From the NCBI RefSeq assembly GCF_000744785.1, contig NZ_JQMO01000002.1, positions 620,001-684,000 of the forward strand: DNA of 64,000 nucleotides. The letters are read 5' to 3'. Under the pieces are notes generated by a model. That model did no database searches. It was not told the DNA's origin and worked only from the letters and a program-made list of their open reading frames with translations. The stretch is from Kitasatospora azatica KCTC 9699 (GTDB taxonomy: Bacteria; Actinomycetota; Actinomycetes; Streptomycetales; Streptomycetaceae). Below, one piece after another: positions 16,316 to 25,200 of this stretch. Each line of letters starts with the position of its first letter. The first letter of the stretch is position 1. Position numbers and translations under genes: made by a program.

Positions 16316-17332
16316 ATGAACATCGGGGAGATCGCCCGTCGAGCAGGCGTGTCGCGCAGTACGGTCTCCTACGCGCTGAGCGGCAAGCGCACCGTGTCGG
16401 AGGCGACCCGCAGGCGCATCCAGGACGTCATAGACGAGCTCGACTACCGGCCCAACGCCGCCGCCCGAGCCCTCAAAGAAGGCCGCACCCGCACCCTCGG
16501 GCTCGTCGTCCCCCCGGCCGGCACCCGCCTCACGCACATGCAACTCGACTTCGTGGCCAGCGTGGTGGAAGCCGCCGCCCGGGTCGACCTCGACGTGCTG
16601 CTCTCCCCCTCCGGCGGCGACCACGACCGCTCGTTCGAGCGCCTGGTCTCCGGCAGCCGGGTGGACGGGGTGATCCTCATGGAGATCCGGATGGAGGACG
16701 CCCGGGTCGCCCGGCTGCGCAAGGCGGGTCTGCCGTTCGTCGGGATCGGCCACACCGCCCGGGACGACGACATGTGCTGGATCGACGTCGACTACGCGTC
16801 GTTGATCGCCCGCTGCGTCCACCACCTCGCCGACCTCGGCCACCGGGCCGTCGCCCTGATCAACCGCTCCCCCGAGCTGGTGGCCACCGGCTACGGCCCC
16901 GGCCTGCGGGCCGCCGAGGGCTTCGCGGCCGCGGTGGCGGAGCGGGGCATCACCGGCTACGCGTACCCGTGCGGCGACGACACCGCCTCCGGGCACGGCG
17001 TCATCGAGCGCATCCGCGCCGAGCACCCGGAGGTGACCGGCATCGCCACCCTCAACGAGGCCGCGCTGTCCGGGGTTTGGCACGCCCTCGAGGACGCCGG
17101 GCTGCAGGTGCCCCGCGACGTGTCCATCGCCGGAGTCGCCGCGCGCCAGTGGGCCGAGGACTTCCGTCCACCGCTCACCTCCGCCGACGTCCCCGCCCGG
17201 CAGATGGGCACCCAAGCCGTGGAACTGCTCGTCGAACGCATCGCCGCGCCCGACACGGCGCCGCGTCACATCCTGCTCACCCCGCCCATCTCGCTGCGCG
17301 CCAGCACCGGTCCTGCCCCCGCCGGGGGGTGA
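16316..17332 (+). CDS. LacI-family transcriptional regulator
   Basis: Protein of 338 aa. The N-terminal helix-turn-helix is textbook: MNIGEIARRAGVSRSTVSYA LSGKR, then the hinge YRPNAAARALKEGRTRTLGL. The periplasmic-binding-protein-like effector domain runs from about residue 60 to the end (DGVILMEIR, LGHRAVALINRS, SIAGV). ATG at 16316 has AGGAGAGCG in front. It is divergent from the binding-protein/permease/glycosidase operon with matching CGAATCGATTCG operators on both sides, so it almost certainly represses that operon and itself until a sugar ligand binds. Confidence 0.93.
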   Translation: MNIGEIARRAGVSRSTVSYALSGKRTVSEATRRRIQDVIDELDYRPNAAARALKEGRTRTLGLVVPPAGTRLTHMQLDFVASVVEAAARVDLDVLLSPSGGDHDRSFERLVSGSRVDGVILMEIRMEDARVARLRKAGLPFVGIGHTARDDDMCWIDVDYASLIARCVHHLADLGHRAVALINRSPELVATGYGPGLRAAEGFAAAVAERGITGYAYPCGDDTASGHGVIERIRAEHPEVTGIATLNEAALSGVWHALEDAGLQVPRDVSIAGVAARQWAEDFRPPLTSADVPARQMGTQAVELLVERIAAPDTAPRHILLTPPISLRASTGPAPAGG

Positions 17333-17349
17333 GGTGTGGCGCCGGGCCC

Positions 17350-17820
17350 TCAACGGACCGGAGCGGCCAAGGGCAGGCAGGCCACCATGCGGGTGCCCGC
17401 GGGCGTGATGCCGGCCCGGGTCCAGCTGGAGCACAGGCGCACGAGATCCAGCCCGCGTCCGTAGGCGGCGTCCGCGTCCTCCGCCACCCGGCGGCGGGTG
17501 GGACGGGGACGCCACCGGCCGGTGTCCCTGACCTCGAGGGTCAGGGAGCCGTTCTCGACGCTGATCAGCACGGTGACGTCGGGGCTGCCGCTGTGCAGGA
17601 CGACGTTGGTGACCAGTTCACTGACCACGAGACACAACTGGTCGACGACACCGGTCGGCAGCGACCACCGCTTGGCGCTGTCACGGGCGAACCGGCGCAG
17701 GGCCGGCACGGCCGCGACCGAGACCGACATGGCGCACGCGGCCCGGAACTGGGAGGCCGGAGAGCAGACGACCCCGGGCAGAACGGGTGCCGTGCTGCGG
17801 GTGGCCTCATCGGTGACCAT
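17350..17820 (-). CDS. Anti-sigma-factor-type ATP-binding protein (RsbW/SpoIIAB-like)
   Basis: Protein of 156 aa with a HATPase_c_2 (GHKL) fold. The N box VVSELVTNVVLHSG and the G1 motif LEVRDTGRWRP are clear, and GRGLDLVRLCSSW matches the G2 region. Streptomycetes have dozens of these proteins, which bind anti-anti-sigma proteins or sigma factors, or regulate development. ATG at 17820 has AGGAG 6 nt upstream. It is convergent with the LacI gene and divergent from the large LuxR regulator. The target is unknown; the SigB/F-type factor at 38021 is far away. Confidence 0.85.
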   Translation of the reverse strand: MVTDEATRSTAPVLPGVVCSPASQFRAACAMSVSVAAVPALRRFARDSAKRWSLPTGVVDQLCLVVSELVTNVVLHSGSPDVTVLISVENGSLTLEVRDTGRWRPRPTRRRVAEDADAAYGRGLDLVRLCSSWTRAGITPAGTRMVACLPLAAPVR

Positions 17821-17993
17821 GCTCGACTCCTGGACGGAACGGACAGTACTTGTGGCTGATTCGACCGTGCGCCTCCGTGGCGGGCCGGAGCAATGGGAGA
17901 CGATTTGAGTGGGTATACCCATCCGGCCCCGCACGTCTGATCTTGTTGGTGGCCAGGCACGGGTCTAGCGTGGCTGGGAGGGACGGTGATCCT

Positions 17994-20861
17994 GTGGCCG
18001 GGACGGTCGACCAGCAGAGCGCTACGGCCTTGGGCCGGGGCTTCACCTTCGTGGGCCGTCGGCGGGAGCTCGGCCTGCTGCTTGCCGCGGCACGCCATCC
18101 GCCGGCCGTCGTGATGCTCGAGGGCGAGGCCGGCATCGGCAAGTCCCGGCTGGTGCGGGAGGCAGCGCGGATTCTCGGCACGGAGGGCCACCGCGTGGTG
18201 ACCGGCTTCTGCCACCCGCTGCGCGAGCCCCAGCCCTACGGTCCGGTGATGGACGCACTGCGCAGAACGGGTCCGCTGCTGCCCGCCACCGGCATCCCGC
18301 CGACGGCCGGTGCACTGGCCCCCCTGCTGCCCGACCTGGCCGACCGCCTTCCCCCCGCGCCGCCCGGGCCGGACGATCCGGGCACCGTGCGCCACCGGCT
18401 GATCCAGGCGGTGCGGTCCCTGCTGGGCGCGATCGGCCCGGCGGTCCTGGTCATCGAGGATCTGCACTGGGCCGACCAGGCCACCCGTGAGCTGCTCCTG
18501 CTGCTCGCCCGCGACCTGCCGGAACACCTCGCCCTGGTCCTGACCTACCGGGCCCAGGACCTGCCGCCCGGCACGCCGGTGCTCGGCACGGCCTACCGTC
18601 ATCCGCCCAACACCACCGGCGCGGTGATCCATCTGCCCGCGCTGTCCAGCAGCGACATCGAGGATCTGGCGAGCGCCGCGCTCGGCCCCCGCGCCACGCC
18701 CGAGCTCTGCTCCGCGCTGTACCGCCGCAGCGAGGGCCTGCCGCTGGTCGCGGAGGAGGACCTCATCACCCTGCGCGAGCAGGGCGACCAGCACGGCCGC
18801 CACGACGTCAGGGAGCTCGAGCACTCCGGGGTGCCCAGCGGGCTTCGCGAGGCGATCACCGAGCGGCTGACGGCGCTGTCCGAGCCGGGCGCCGCCGTCG
18901 TCGACGCGGCGGCGGTGCTCGCGGTCCCGGCCACGGAGGAGCTGCTCACCAAGGTGGCCGGACTCGACTCCGAAGCGGGTGCCGACGGCCTGATCGACGC
19001 CCTCCAGGCCTCGCTCCTGCGCCAGACGGACTCGGGCCTGTACGCCTTCCACCACGTGCTCGGGCTGCAGGTCGCCTACCAGCACATCCCCGGGCCGAAG
19101 CGGGCCCGGCTGCATCGGCGCGCGATCGAGGCACTGCAGAACCAGCACCCGGTCCCGCTCGTTCAGATCGCCCACCACACCCTTGCCGCGGGGGACCGTG
19201 CGGCCTGGCTGCAGCGCGTGGAAGCCGCCGCCGACCAGGCCATCGCCCTCGCGGACACCGGAACCGCCGCCACGCTGCTCAACCAGCTCCTGGGCCAGCC
19301 GGATCTGGCGAGCGGCCCGCGGTCACGAGCCGCCCTCTCACTCGCCCAGATCGCTCGCTTCGGCGTGGACCTGACCGCCAGCGCGGCCGTCCTTCGCCGC
19401 ATCCTCGCCGACCCCCGACTGCCGGAGGCGACGCGCGGCGAGATCCGCCTCGGCCTGGGGCTGCTCGTGAGTTCACTCGGCGCCGACCGAGCCGGGCTCC
19501 AGGAGATCGAGCGGGCCGTCGGCGAGCTGGCCACCCGGCCCGAACAGGCGGCCCGCGCCATGGTGGCGCTCGCGGTCGACGAACGCAGTGGCGACCCCGA
19601 GCACGGGTGGCGCTGGCTGGAACGTGCCGAGCAGACGCTCGGACCGAACGCCGGCGACGCGATCCGGATGACCGTGCACGGCACCCGGCTCACGCTGATG
19701 GGCCTCGCCGGTGATCCGGCTCTCTGGCCGCTGGTGGACCGGCTCCCCCGCCAGACGGACCACCCCGAGACCCTGTACCAGATCGTCCGCTCCGTCTTCA
19801 ATCTGGGCGAAGCCGCCATCGACGTCGGCCACGACCAGCGGGCCGAGGCGCTGCTGACGGAGACCCGGGAACTCGCGGTCCGAGCCGGAGCGCCGCGCGT
19901 GGCCTTTGCCTGTGACCTCGAACTGCTGCGCCTGGACGCGGTGCGGGGCCACTGGGCCGGCCTCGAGGAGCGCTTCGCCGCCATCGGCAGGGAGAACCCC
20001 GACATGGCGATGGTCGGCATCGAGGAATCGATGTTCCTCGGCCAGCTGGCGGCCGCCCGCGGAGTGCACTCGACAGCCCTTCAACACTTCTCCACCGCGG
20101 CGGAGTTCGGGGCGCGGGACTTCACGGCGACGCTCAGCCTGCGGGCCGCGGCGGGGCTGGCCGCCGTCCGCCTCGCCCAGGGCGACCCACGGGACGCCTG
20201 GGCGATCGTCTCCCCCGCCCTCGTCACCCTTCGCACCGCGCCGGCCTGGGCCAGGGCAACGGGCCTGACCCCGGTCGCCGTCGAGGCAGCCCTGGCCTGC
20301 GGTGAGCGGAGCGCCGCCGAGGCGCTGGTCGAGGAGACCGACCGGGAGCTCCAGCACCGTGACGCACCAGGTGCCGTCGCCGAACTCGAGACCGCTCGGG
20401 GCATGCTGGTGCCGGACGGCGAACCACTTGTCGCCGCAACCCGGTTCGGGCAGGCAGCGAGCATGTGGCAGCAGATCGGCCGCCCCTACCACCGCACCCA
20501 GGCCGCCGAGCGCCAGGCACTGGCGCTCGCCCGCGCCGGCTCCACCGACGCGATCGGCCACCTCACCGAAGCCCACGACAGCTACACCCGTCTCGGTGCC
20601 ACGGGTGACGCCGCCCGGTGCCAGCACGAGCTGCACCGGCTCGGCGCCGATCCGTCGCCGCAACGGGGCCGCCGCGGCTACGGGAACGAGCTGTCGCCAC
20701 GCGAGCTGGAAGTCGCCCGGCTGCTGGCGGGCGGCGCCACCAACCACGACATCGCCGAAGCCCTGTTCCTCTCCCAGCGGACCGTCGAGAAGCATGTCGC
20801 CGCCGTGCTGAGGAAGCTGGGCACCGAGCGGAAGGACGTGGGCGGCGCCCTCGGAGACTGA
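17994..20861 (+). CDS. LuxR-family ATPase regulator (LAL type)
   Basis: Protein of 955 aa. An AAA_16 ATPase domain is at the N-terminus with Walker A GEAGIGKS at about 45 and Walker B VLVIEDLHWAD at about 160. A long TPR-like helical middle follows. The C-terminal helix-turn-helix is LSPRELEVARLLAGGATNHD IAEALFLSQRTVEKHV. This is the MalT/LAL architecture, in which the ATPase senses an inducer and the LuxR domain activates transcription. The GTG at 17994 is chosen with GGAGGG about 11 nt upstream; a longer frame to 17850 would overlap the divergent promoter. Its neighbours are glycosidase genes, so it may activate them, but such regulators also serve specialised-metabolite clusters. Confidence 0.88.
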   Translation: MAGTVDQQSATALGRGFTFVGRRRELGLLLAAARHPPAVVMLEGEAGIGKSRLVREAARILGTEGHRVVTGFCHPLREPQPYGPVMDALRRTGPLLPATGIPPTAGALAPLLPDLADRLPPAPPGPDDPGTVRHRLIQAVRSLLGAIGPAVLVIEDLHWADQATRELLLLLARDLPEHLALVLTYRAQDLPPGTPVLGTAYRHPPNTTGAVIHLPALSSSDIEDLASAALGPRATPELCSALYRRSEGLPLVAEEDLITLREQGDQHGRHDVRELEHSGVPSGLREAITERLTALSEPGAAVVDAAAVLAVPATEELLTKVAGLDSEAGADGLIDALQASLLRQTDSGLYAFHHVLGLQVAYQHIPGPKRARLHRRAIEALQNQHPVPLVQIAHHTLAAGDRAAWLQRVEAAADQAIALADTGTAATLLNQLLGQPDLASGPRSRAALSLAQIARFGVDLTASAAVLRRILADPRLPEATRGEIRLGLGLLVSSLGADRAGLQEIERAVGELATRPEQAARAMVALAVDERSGDPEHGWRWLERAEQTLGPNAGDAIRMTVHGTRLTLMGLAGDPALWPLVDRLPRQTDHPETLYQIVRSVFNLGEAAIDVGHDQRAEALLTETRELAVRAGAPRVAFACDLELLRLDAVRGHWAGLEERFAAIGRENPDMAMVGIEESMFLGQLAAARGVHSTALQHFSTAAEFGARDFTATLSLRAAAGLAAVRLAQGDPRDAWAIVSPALVTLRTAPAWARATGLTPVAVEAALACGERSAAEALVEETDRELQHRDAPGAVAELETARGMLVPDGEPLVAATRFGQAASMWQQIGRPYHRTQAAERQALALARAGSTDAIGHLTEAHDSYTRLGATGDAARCQHELHRLGADPSPQRGRRGYGNELSPRELEVARLLAGGATNHDIAEALFLSQRTVEKHVAAVLRKLGTERKDVGGALGD

Positions 20862-20887
20862 CAGTCAGCTGACAGATCGACAGGACT

Positions 20888-20910
20888 GACCGGGCGCGCG
20901 CCGCCCGGTC
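20888..20910. terminator. Bidirectional terminator between LuxR and GH29 genes
   Basis: Perfect 8-bp stem GACCGGGC/GCCCGGTC with a 7-nt loop in the 62-bp gap between two convergent stop codons. Confidence 0.6.
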
Positions 20911-20923
20911 GGTCCCGTTCGTA

Positions 20924-23149
20924 TCAGACCGCGGTGAAGGTCCACTGCATGTTGGTGCTGCCGTTCACGGCCCACTGCTTGGTGACGGAGCCGGAGGCGA
21001 CATTTCCGCCACCGTCGAGGGCGAGGCCGGTGGTGCGGTTGGCGATCGTGTACCTGCCGTCACCGCGGTGGGTGATCAGCCACTGCTGGTTGGTGCCGCC
21101 GTTCCAGGCGGCCTGCTGGGCGGCGGCGCCGTTGGCGGTCGCGCCCCACCCGTCGGCGACCATGCCGTTGGTGCGGTTGACCAGCTTGTAGTAGCCGTTG
21201 CCGAGCTCCACGGCCTGCCACTGCAGGTTGTTGCTGCCGTTCCAGGTCCACTGCTTGAGGTTGGATCCGCTGGGGACGCCGCCGCCGCTGTCCAGCACCA
21301 GTCCGTCGGTGACGTTGGTGAGCCGGAGCCATGCCCCCGGATTGAACTGCACCTTCAGCGAGACGATCGCGTCGTTGTTGCCGGTCACCCGCAGATCGGG
21401 GTTGTCGGCGGTGAAGGTCCACGCGGTGCCGCTGAAGTTGTCGCCGGAGTAGCCGATGATCTGGTACCCGGGCGCGAGCCGCAGCGAGGAGATGGTCCGG
21501 CTCGCCAGGCCGGCCAGCGACAGCTGGTCGGCGGTGTAGGTGCCGAGGGCGAGCACCGCACTGCCGGCGGAGTAGGCGACGTCCTGGTGGACCACGGCGC
21601 CGGCCACGGGCTGCAGCGGGGGGATCTGGCCGGAGAAGGTCAGCTTCACCACGTACGCCAGGGCGGAGAACGGCGCCGACGACGGCAGGGTCAGGTGCAG
21701 GCCGGCGGAGTCCTGGCTCGGCGTGGGCAGGTTGACGTAGCTGCCGGCGGTCGAGCCGAGCAGCTGCGCCGAGGCCAGCGAACCGACGTTGATCCGGGCG
21801 GAGTTGAGCGTCGAGATGGTCAGACCGCTGCCCGGCCAGCCGAGCACGGTCGCGTACAGGACGGTGCCGTCCTTGCTCCGGGTGAACCGGACGTCCTGGG
21901 CGGTACCGGCCTTCGGCGTGGTGAACGAGCCGCCGCCCATCTTCGTCGGGCCCTCGCCGTACGCGGTCCAGGCCCGGGTGGAGTAGATCGACTCCCCGAA
22001 GCGACCCAGGTAGTCGCCGATCCCGAGCAGGACGTCCTTCTGGGCCTGGGGAATGGTTCCGTCGGCCATCGGCGCGATGTTGAGCAGCATGTTGCCGTTC
22101 TTGCTGACCCGGTCGATCAGCGAGTGCAGCATCTGCTGGGTGCTGTAGTAGCCGATGCCGGTGGTGTAGCACCAGCTGGAGCTGGAGATGCTGTCGTCGG
22201 TGAGCCAGTAGGGGGCGGTGATGTCGGCCGGGCCGCCGCGTTCGAAGTCGAAGACCTCGCCGTGGCCGTCCATGCCGTCCTTGTAGGTGGCGACGACCTC
22301 GCGACCCCAGGATTGGGCCTGGTTGTAGTAGTACGAGAGGAAGTTCAACCGCTGGGTCTCGTCGACCGCGTCAAGCTTGAAGTCCTGCCAGAGGATGTCG
22401 GGCTGGGCGAGGTCGATGACCTCCTTGAGCTTGTCGTACCACAGCTGGTTCTCGGCCGTGCGGCCCAGCTGCCCGTACAGCTTCTTCAGGCTCGGGTCGG
22501 ACTGCGCCGGCACGTGGTCGTAGTAGCCGTTGAAGTGGTACGCGTGGTGCATGGCCACCAGCAGCTTGAGGCCCTTGGCCCGGATGGCGTTGCTGAACAG
22601 CTGCAGCAGGTTGAGCTGCGGGCCCTTGGCGGCCGAGTTCCACTCGTTGGCCGCGCTGTTCCACATCGAGAAGCCGTCGTGGTGCTCGGCGACCGGGCCG
22701 GCGAACCTGGCGCCGGCGTCGACGAAGAGCTGCGCCCACTCGTCGGGGTCGAAGTTCCCGCCGGCGGACTTCAGCTTCGGCATGAACTTGGTGAAGTTGC
22801 CGTTCCGGTCGTTGGCGCCGTTGATGAAGTTGTGGAACGGCCACACCGACGGGTCGCCGAACGTGGCGACGTGGTGGTTGTTGGCGTTGCTCCCGCCGAC
22901 GTACATGTTGCGCGGGTACCACTCGCTGTCGTAGGCGGGGACGCTGAACGCCCCCCAGTGGTGGTAGATGCCGAACTTGGCGTCCCGGAACCACTCCGGG
23001 GCCGCCGGGTGTTGGTCCACCGAGCTCCAGTTCGGCGTGTACGCGGTCGCTGCCCGGGCGCTTGTCGCGCCGAACGCACCGCCTGCGACCGAGGCCGCCA
23101 CGACACCTGTGGCAGCCGTCAGAAATCGGCGCCTGTTCATGTGGATCAC
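20924..23149 (-). CDS. Secreted GH29 alpha-L-fucosidase with ricin-type domain
   Basis: Protein of about 741 aa. The twin-arginine signal NRRRFLTAATGVVAASVAGG targets the Tat pathway. The GH29 catalytic domain begins at PEWFRDAKFGIYHHWGAFSV and contains GPVAEHHDGFSMW, LKLLVAMHHAYHF and DILWQDFKLDAV, where the Asp after WQ is the expected nucleophile; VSKNGNMLLNIAPMADGTIP closes it. A beta-sandwich follows. The last 130 residues are QxW ricin/CBM13 repeats (LKQWTWNGSNNLQWQ, TKQWAVNGSTNMQW). GTG at 23149 has GGGGAG about 7 nt upstream; ATG at 23140 is the conventional alternative but its spacing is too long. It removes terminal fucose from glycans outside the cell. It is divergent from the GH54 pair. 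Confidence 0.88.
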   Translation of the reverse strand: MIHMNRRRFLTAATGVVAASVAGGAFGATSARAATAYTPNWSSVDQHPAAPEWFRDAKFGIYHHWGAFSVPAYDSEWYPRNMYVGGSNANNHHVATFGDPSVWPFHNFINGANDRNGNFTKFMPKLKSAGGNFDPDEWAQLFVDAGARFAGPVAEHHDGFSMWNSAANEWNSAAKGPQLNLLQLFSNAIRAKGLKLLVAMHHAYHFNGYYDHVPAQSDPSLKKLYGQLGRTAENQLWYDKLKEVIDLAQPDILWQDFKLDAVDETQRLNFLSYYYNQAQSWGREVVATYKDGMDGHGEVFDFERGGPADITAPYWLTDDSISSSSWCYTTGIGYYSTQQMLHSLIDRVSKNGNMLLNIAPMADGTIPQAQKDVLLGIGDYLGRFGESIYSTRAWTAYGEGPTKMGGGSFTTPKAGTAQDVRFTRSKDGTVLYATVLGWPGSGLTISTLNSARINVGSLASAQLLGSTAGSYVNLPTPSQDSAGLHLTLPSSAPFSALAYVVKLTFSGQIPPLQPVAGAVVHQDVAYSAGSAVLALGTYTADQLSLAGLASRTISSLRLAPGYQIIGYSGDNFSGTAWTFTADNPDLRVTGNNDAIVSLKVQFNPGAWLRLTNVTDGLVLDSGGGVPSGSNLKQWTWNGSNNLQWQAVELGNGYYKLVNRTNGMVADGWGATANGAAAQQAAWNGGTNQQWLITHRGDGRYTIANRTTGLALDGGGNVASGSVTKQWAVNGSTNMQWTFTAV

Positions 23150-23308
23150 GCGAGGTCTCCCCTGACCGGTGGGTGGGTGTGATCGCGGCCGCCGACCGCG
23201 TGCCAGGACACGCCGGATCCAGCCCGTAGTGACCAGGCAGAGCAGTTGGACGCCGATGAAGGTGCGAAGACATGTCCCCTGCCGCAACAACCAGAGACAT
23301 AGGACGTA

Positions 23309-23337
23309 TGTATAGGGCCCCTCCGCGCGACTGTCCA
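23309..23337 (-). promoter_or_regulatory. Probable promoter of the GH29 gene
   Basis: On the minus strand, TGGACA (-35), a 17-bp spacer and TATACA (-10) are 160 bp before the start codon. Just upstream is an interrupted dyad at 23343-23376 (CTATC...CCTCC...GGGAGG...GATAG) that could bind a regulator. The rest of the 417-bp divergent gap holds only this and the GH54 operator. Confidence 0.5.
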
Positions 23338-23497
23338 GGTTTCTATCAAAACCTCCGAAGATTGGGAGGCAGATAGGGACTTGGTCGCCTGACCGACCGT
23401 CAAGACATGGGATGTCCTGGGCGGTCCCTGTTCAGCGAACCGATTCATCCCGGGCTATTGACTCGTCCGGACTTGCCATGGACACTGCTGCGAGCAA

Positions 23498-23511
23498 TGT
23501 GAGCGCTAACA
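23498..23511. promoter_or_regulatory. LacI-family operator before GH54 gene
   Basis: TGTGAGCGCTAACA lies 55 bp before the first arabinofuranosidase. It shares 13 of 14 bases with the alginate-lyase site at 5471-5484, so the same repressor may control both. The core has the GAGCGCTAAC form typical of LacI-type sites. Confidence 0.65.
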
Positions 23512-23566
23512 ATGTGCTCGGTCGTGACATGGCTTCAGGTACCGCATCGAACAAGGGAGTTCATGC

Positions 23567-25126
23567 ATGTCGCCCGCCCTGCGCGCTCATCGCCGCCTGC
23601 TGAGGGGGCTGCTCGCCTCCCTCGCCACGGTCGCACTCGCCCTGACCGGCATCCTCGCCCTTGCCGGCCCGTCGCAGGCAGCCGCGCAGGAACCCTGTGA
23701 CATCTACGCTGCGGGCGGCACGCCGTGCGTCGCGGCGCACAGCACCACCCGTGCGCTGTTCGCCTCCTACAGCGGCCCGCTCTACCAGGTGCAGCGGTTG
23801 TCGGACGGCACCTTGCAGAACGTCGGGGTGCGGTCCGCCGGCGGCGTCGCCAACGCCGCGGCGCAGGACGCGTTCTGCGCGGGAACCGTGTGCACCATCA
23901 CCCGCGTCTACGACCAGTCCGGCCACGGCAACACCCTGGTCTACCAGGGACCTGGCGGGACCGGCGGCGCCGACGTGGCGGCCACCGCGACCACCGAAAC
24001 GGTGACCGTCGGCGGCCAGAAGGCTTACGCGCTCTACATCAACCCCGGCAACAGCTACTTCGTCGACGGTTCCGCCTCGGGCGTGCCGACCGGCAGCTCA
24101 CCCGAGGGCGAGTACCTGGTCACCAGCGGCGCCCACGCCAACAACGGCTGCTGCTTCGACTACGGCAACACCGAGACCAACCACAAGGCCGACGGCAACG
24201 GCGCCATGGACGCGATCAACTTCAGCACGGAGTGCTGGTTCGGCGGCTGCGGCGGAACCGGGCCGTGGGTGCAGGCGGACCTGGAGAACGGTCTGTTCGC
24301 CGGCGGCAGCTCGGCGTGGAACCCCAACCAGGTCTCCGAGACCAGCCACTTCGTCACCGCGATGCTCAAGAACAACGGCACCACCCAGATGGCGCTGCAG
24401 GGCGCCAACGCCCAGTCCGGGAGCCTGACCAGGCTCTACAGCGGCTCGCTGCCCGGCGGATACAACCCGATGCACAAGCAGGGCGCCATCATCCTCGGCA
24501 GCGGCGGCGACTGCTGCCAGACCAACCACAACGCGAGCGCGGGCACCTTCTACGAGGGCGCCATGGTCAAGGGCTACCCCTCCGACGCCACCGACGCCGC
24601 CGTCCAGGCCAACATCGCCGCGGCCGGCTACACCACCGGCACCACCAGCCCCTTCACCCCGGGCGCGCGGGTCTCGCTGCAGGCCACCACCTCCTGCTGC
24701 ACCACCGACTACCTGCAGCACGACACGAGCGACGACAAGGTCGTGATCGCGCCGGTGACCTCCAGCAGTTCCCCCACCGCCAAGGCCGACAGCACCTGGA
24801 TCGTCAGGCCCGGCCTGGCCAACAGCAACTGCATCTCCCTGGAGTCGGCCAACGCATCCGGCCGCTACCTCAGGCACTACGCCTTCGAGCTCTTCCTCGA
24901 GCCCACTGACGGGACGACCCAGTTCGCGGCCGACGCCACCTTCTGCCCGCAGCCGGGAAACAGCGGCACCGGCTACTCCCTCCAGTCCGTCAACTTCCCG
25001 AGCAAGTACCTCCGCCACTACGCCTTCACCGCCTACCTCGCAAGCAACGGCGGCGCCAACGCCTGGGACAGCACCTCGATGTGGCGCCAGGACACCAGCT
25101 GGCTCGCCGCCGCCCCCTGGAGCTGA
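23567..25126 (+). CDS. Secreted GH54 alpha-L-arabinofuranosidase with CBM42 (copy 1)
   Basis: Protein of 519 aa. Sec signal ends near QAAAQEPCDIYAA. The GH54 domain keeps the fold-defining pieces: CDIYAAGGTPCVAAHSTTRA, the vicinal-cysteine site NGCCFDYGNTE, VQADLENGLFAGG with the expected nucleophile Glu, and the acid/base loop ILGSGGDCCQTNHNASAGTF, which is longer than usual and carries extra Cys. C-terminal CBM42 is a beta-trefoil with repeats such as GRYLRHYAFELFLEP and KYLRHYAFTAYL. It releases arabinose from arabinoxylan or arabinan. ATG 23567 has GGGAG 7 nt upstream. Copy 2 starts 74 bp downstream, so both are probably one transcript under the LacI operator. Confidence 0.93.
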   Translation: MSPALRAHRRLLRGLLASLATVALALTGILALAGPSQAAAQEPCDIYAAGGTPCVAAHSTTRALFASYSGPLYQVQRLSDGTLQNVGVRSAGGVANAAAQDAFCAGTVCTITRVYDQSGHGNTLVYQGPGGTGGADVAATATTETVTVGGQKAYALYINPGNSYFVDGSASGVPTGSSPEGEYLVTSGAHANNGCCFDYGNTETNHKADGNGAMDAINFSTECWFGGCGGTGPWVQADLENGLFAGGSSAWNPNQVSETSHFVTAMLKNNGTTQMALQGANAQSGSLTRLYSGSLPGGYNPMHKQGAIILGSGGDCCQTNHNASAGTFYEGAMVKGYPSDATDAAVQANIAAAGYTTGTTSPFTPGARVSLQATTSCCTTDYLQHDTSDDKVVIAPVTSSSSPTAKADSTWIVRPGLANSNCISLESANASGRYLRHYAFELFLEPTDGTTQFAADATFCPQPGNSGTGYSLQSVNFPSKYLRHYAFTAYLASNGGANAWDSTSMWRQDTSWLAAAPWS

Positions 25127-25200
25127 CGGGCAGCCGGCCCAGCCGGGCACCGGGCGTTCGTCGACGCCGACCTCACACCCACCCTGTGAAGGAGTTCTCC

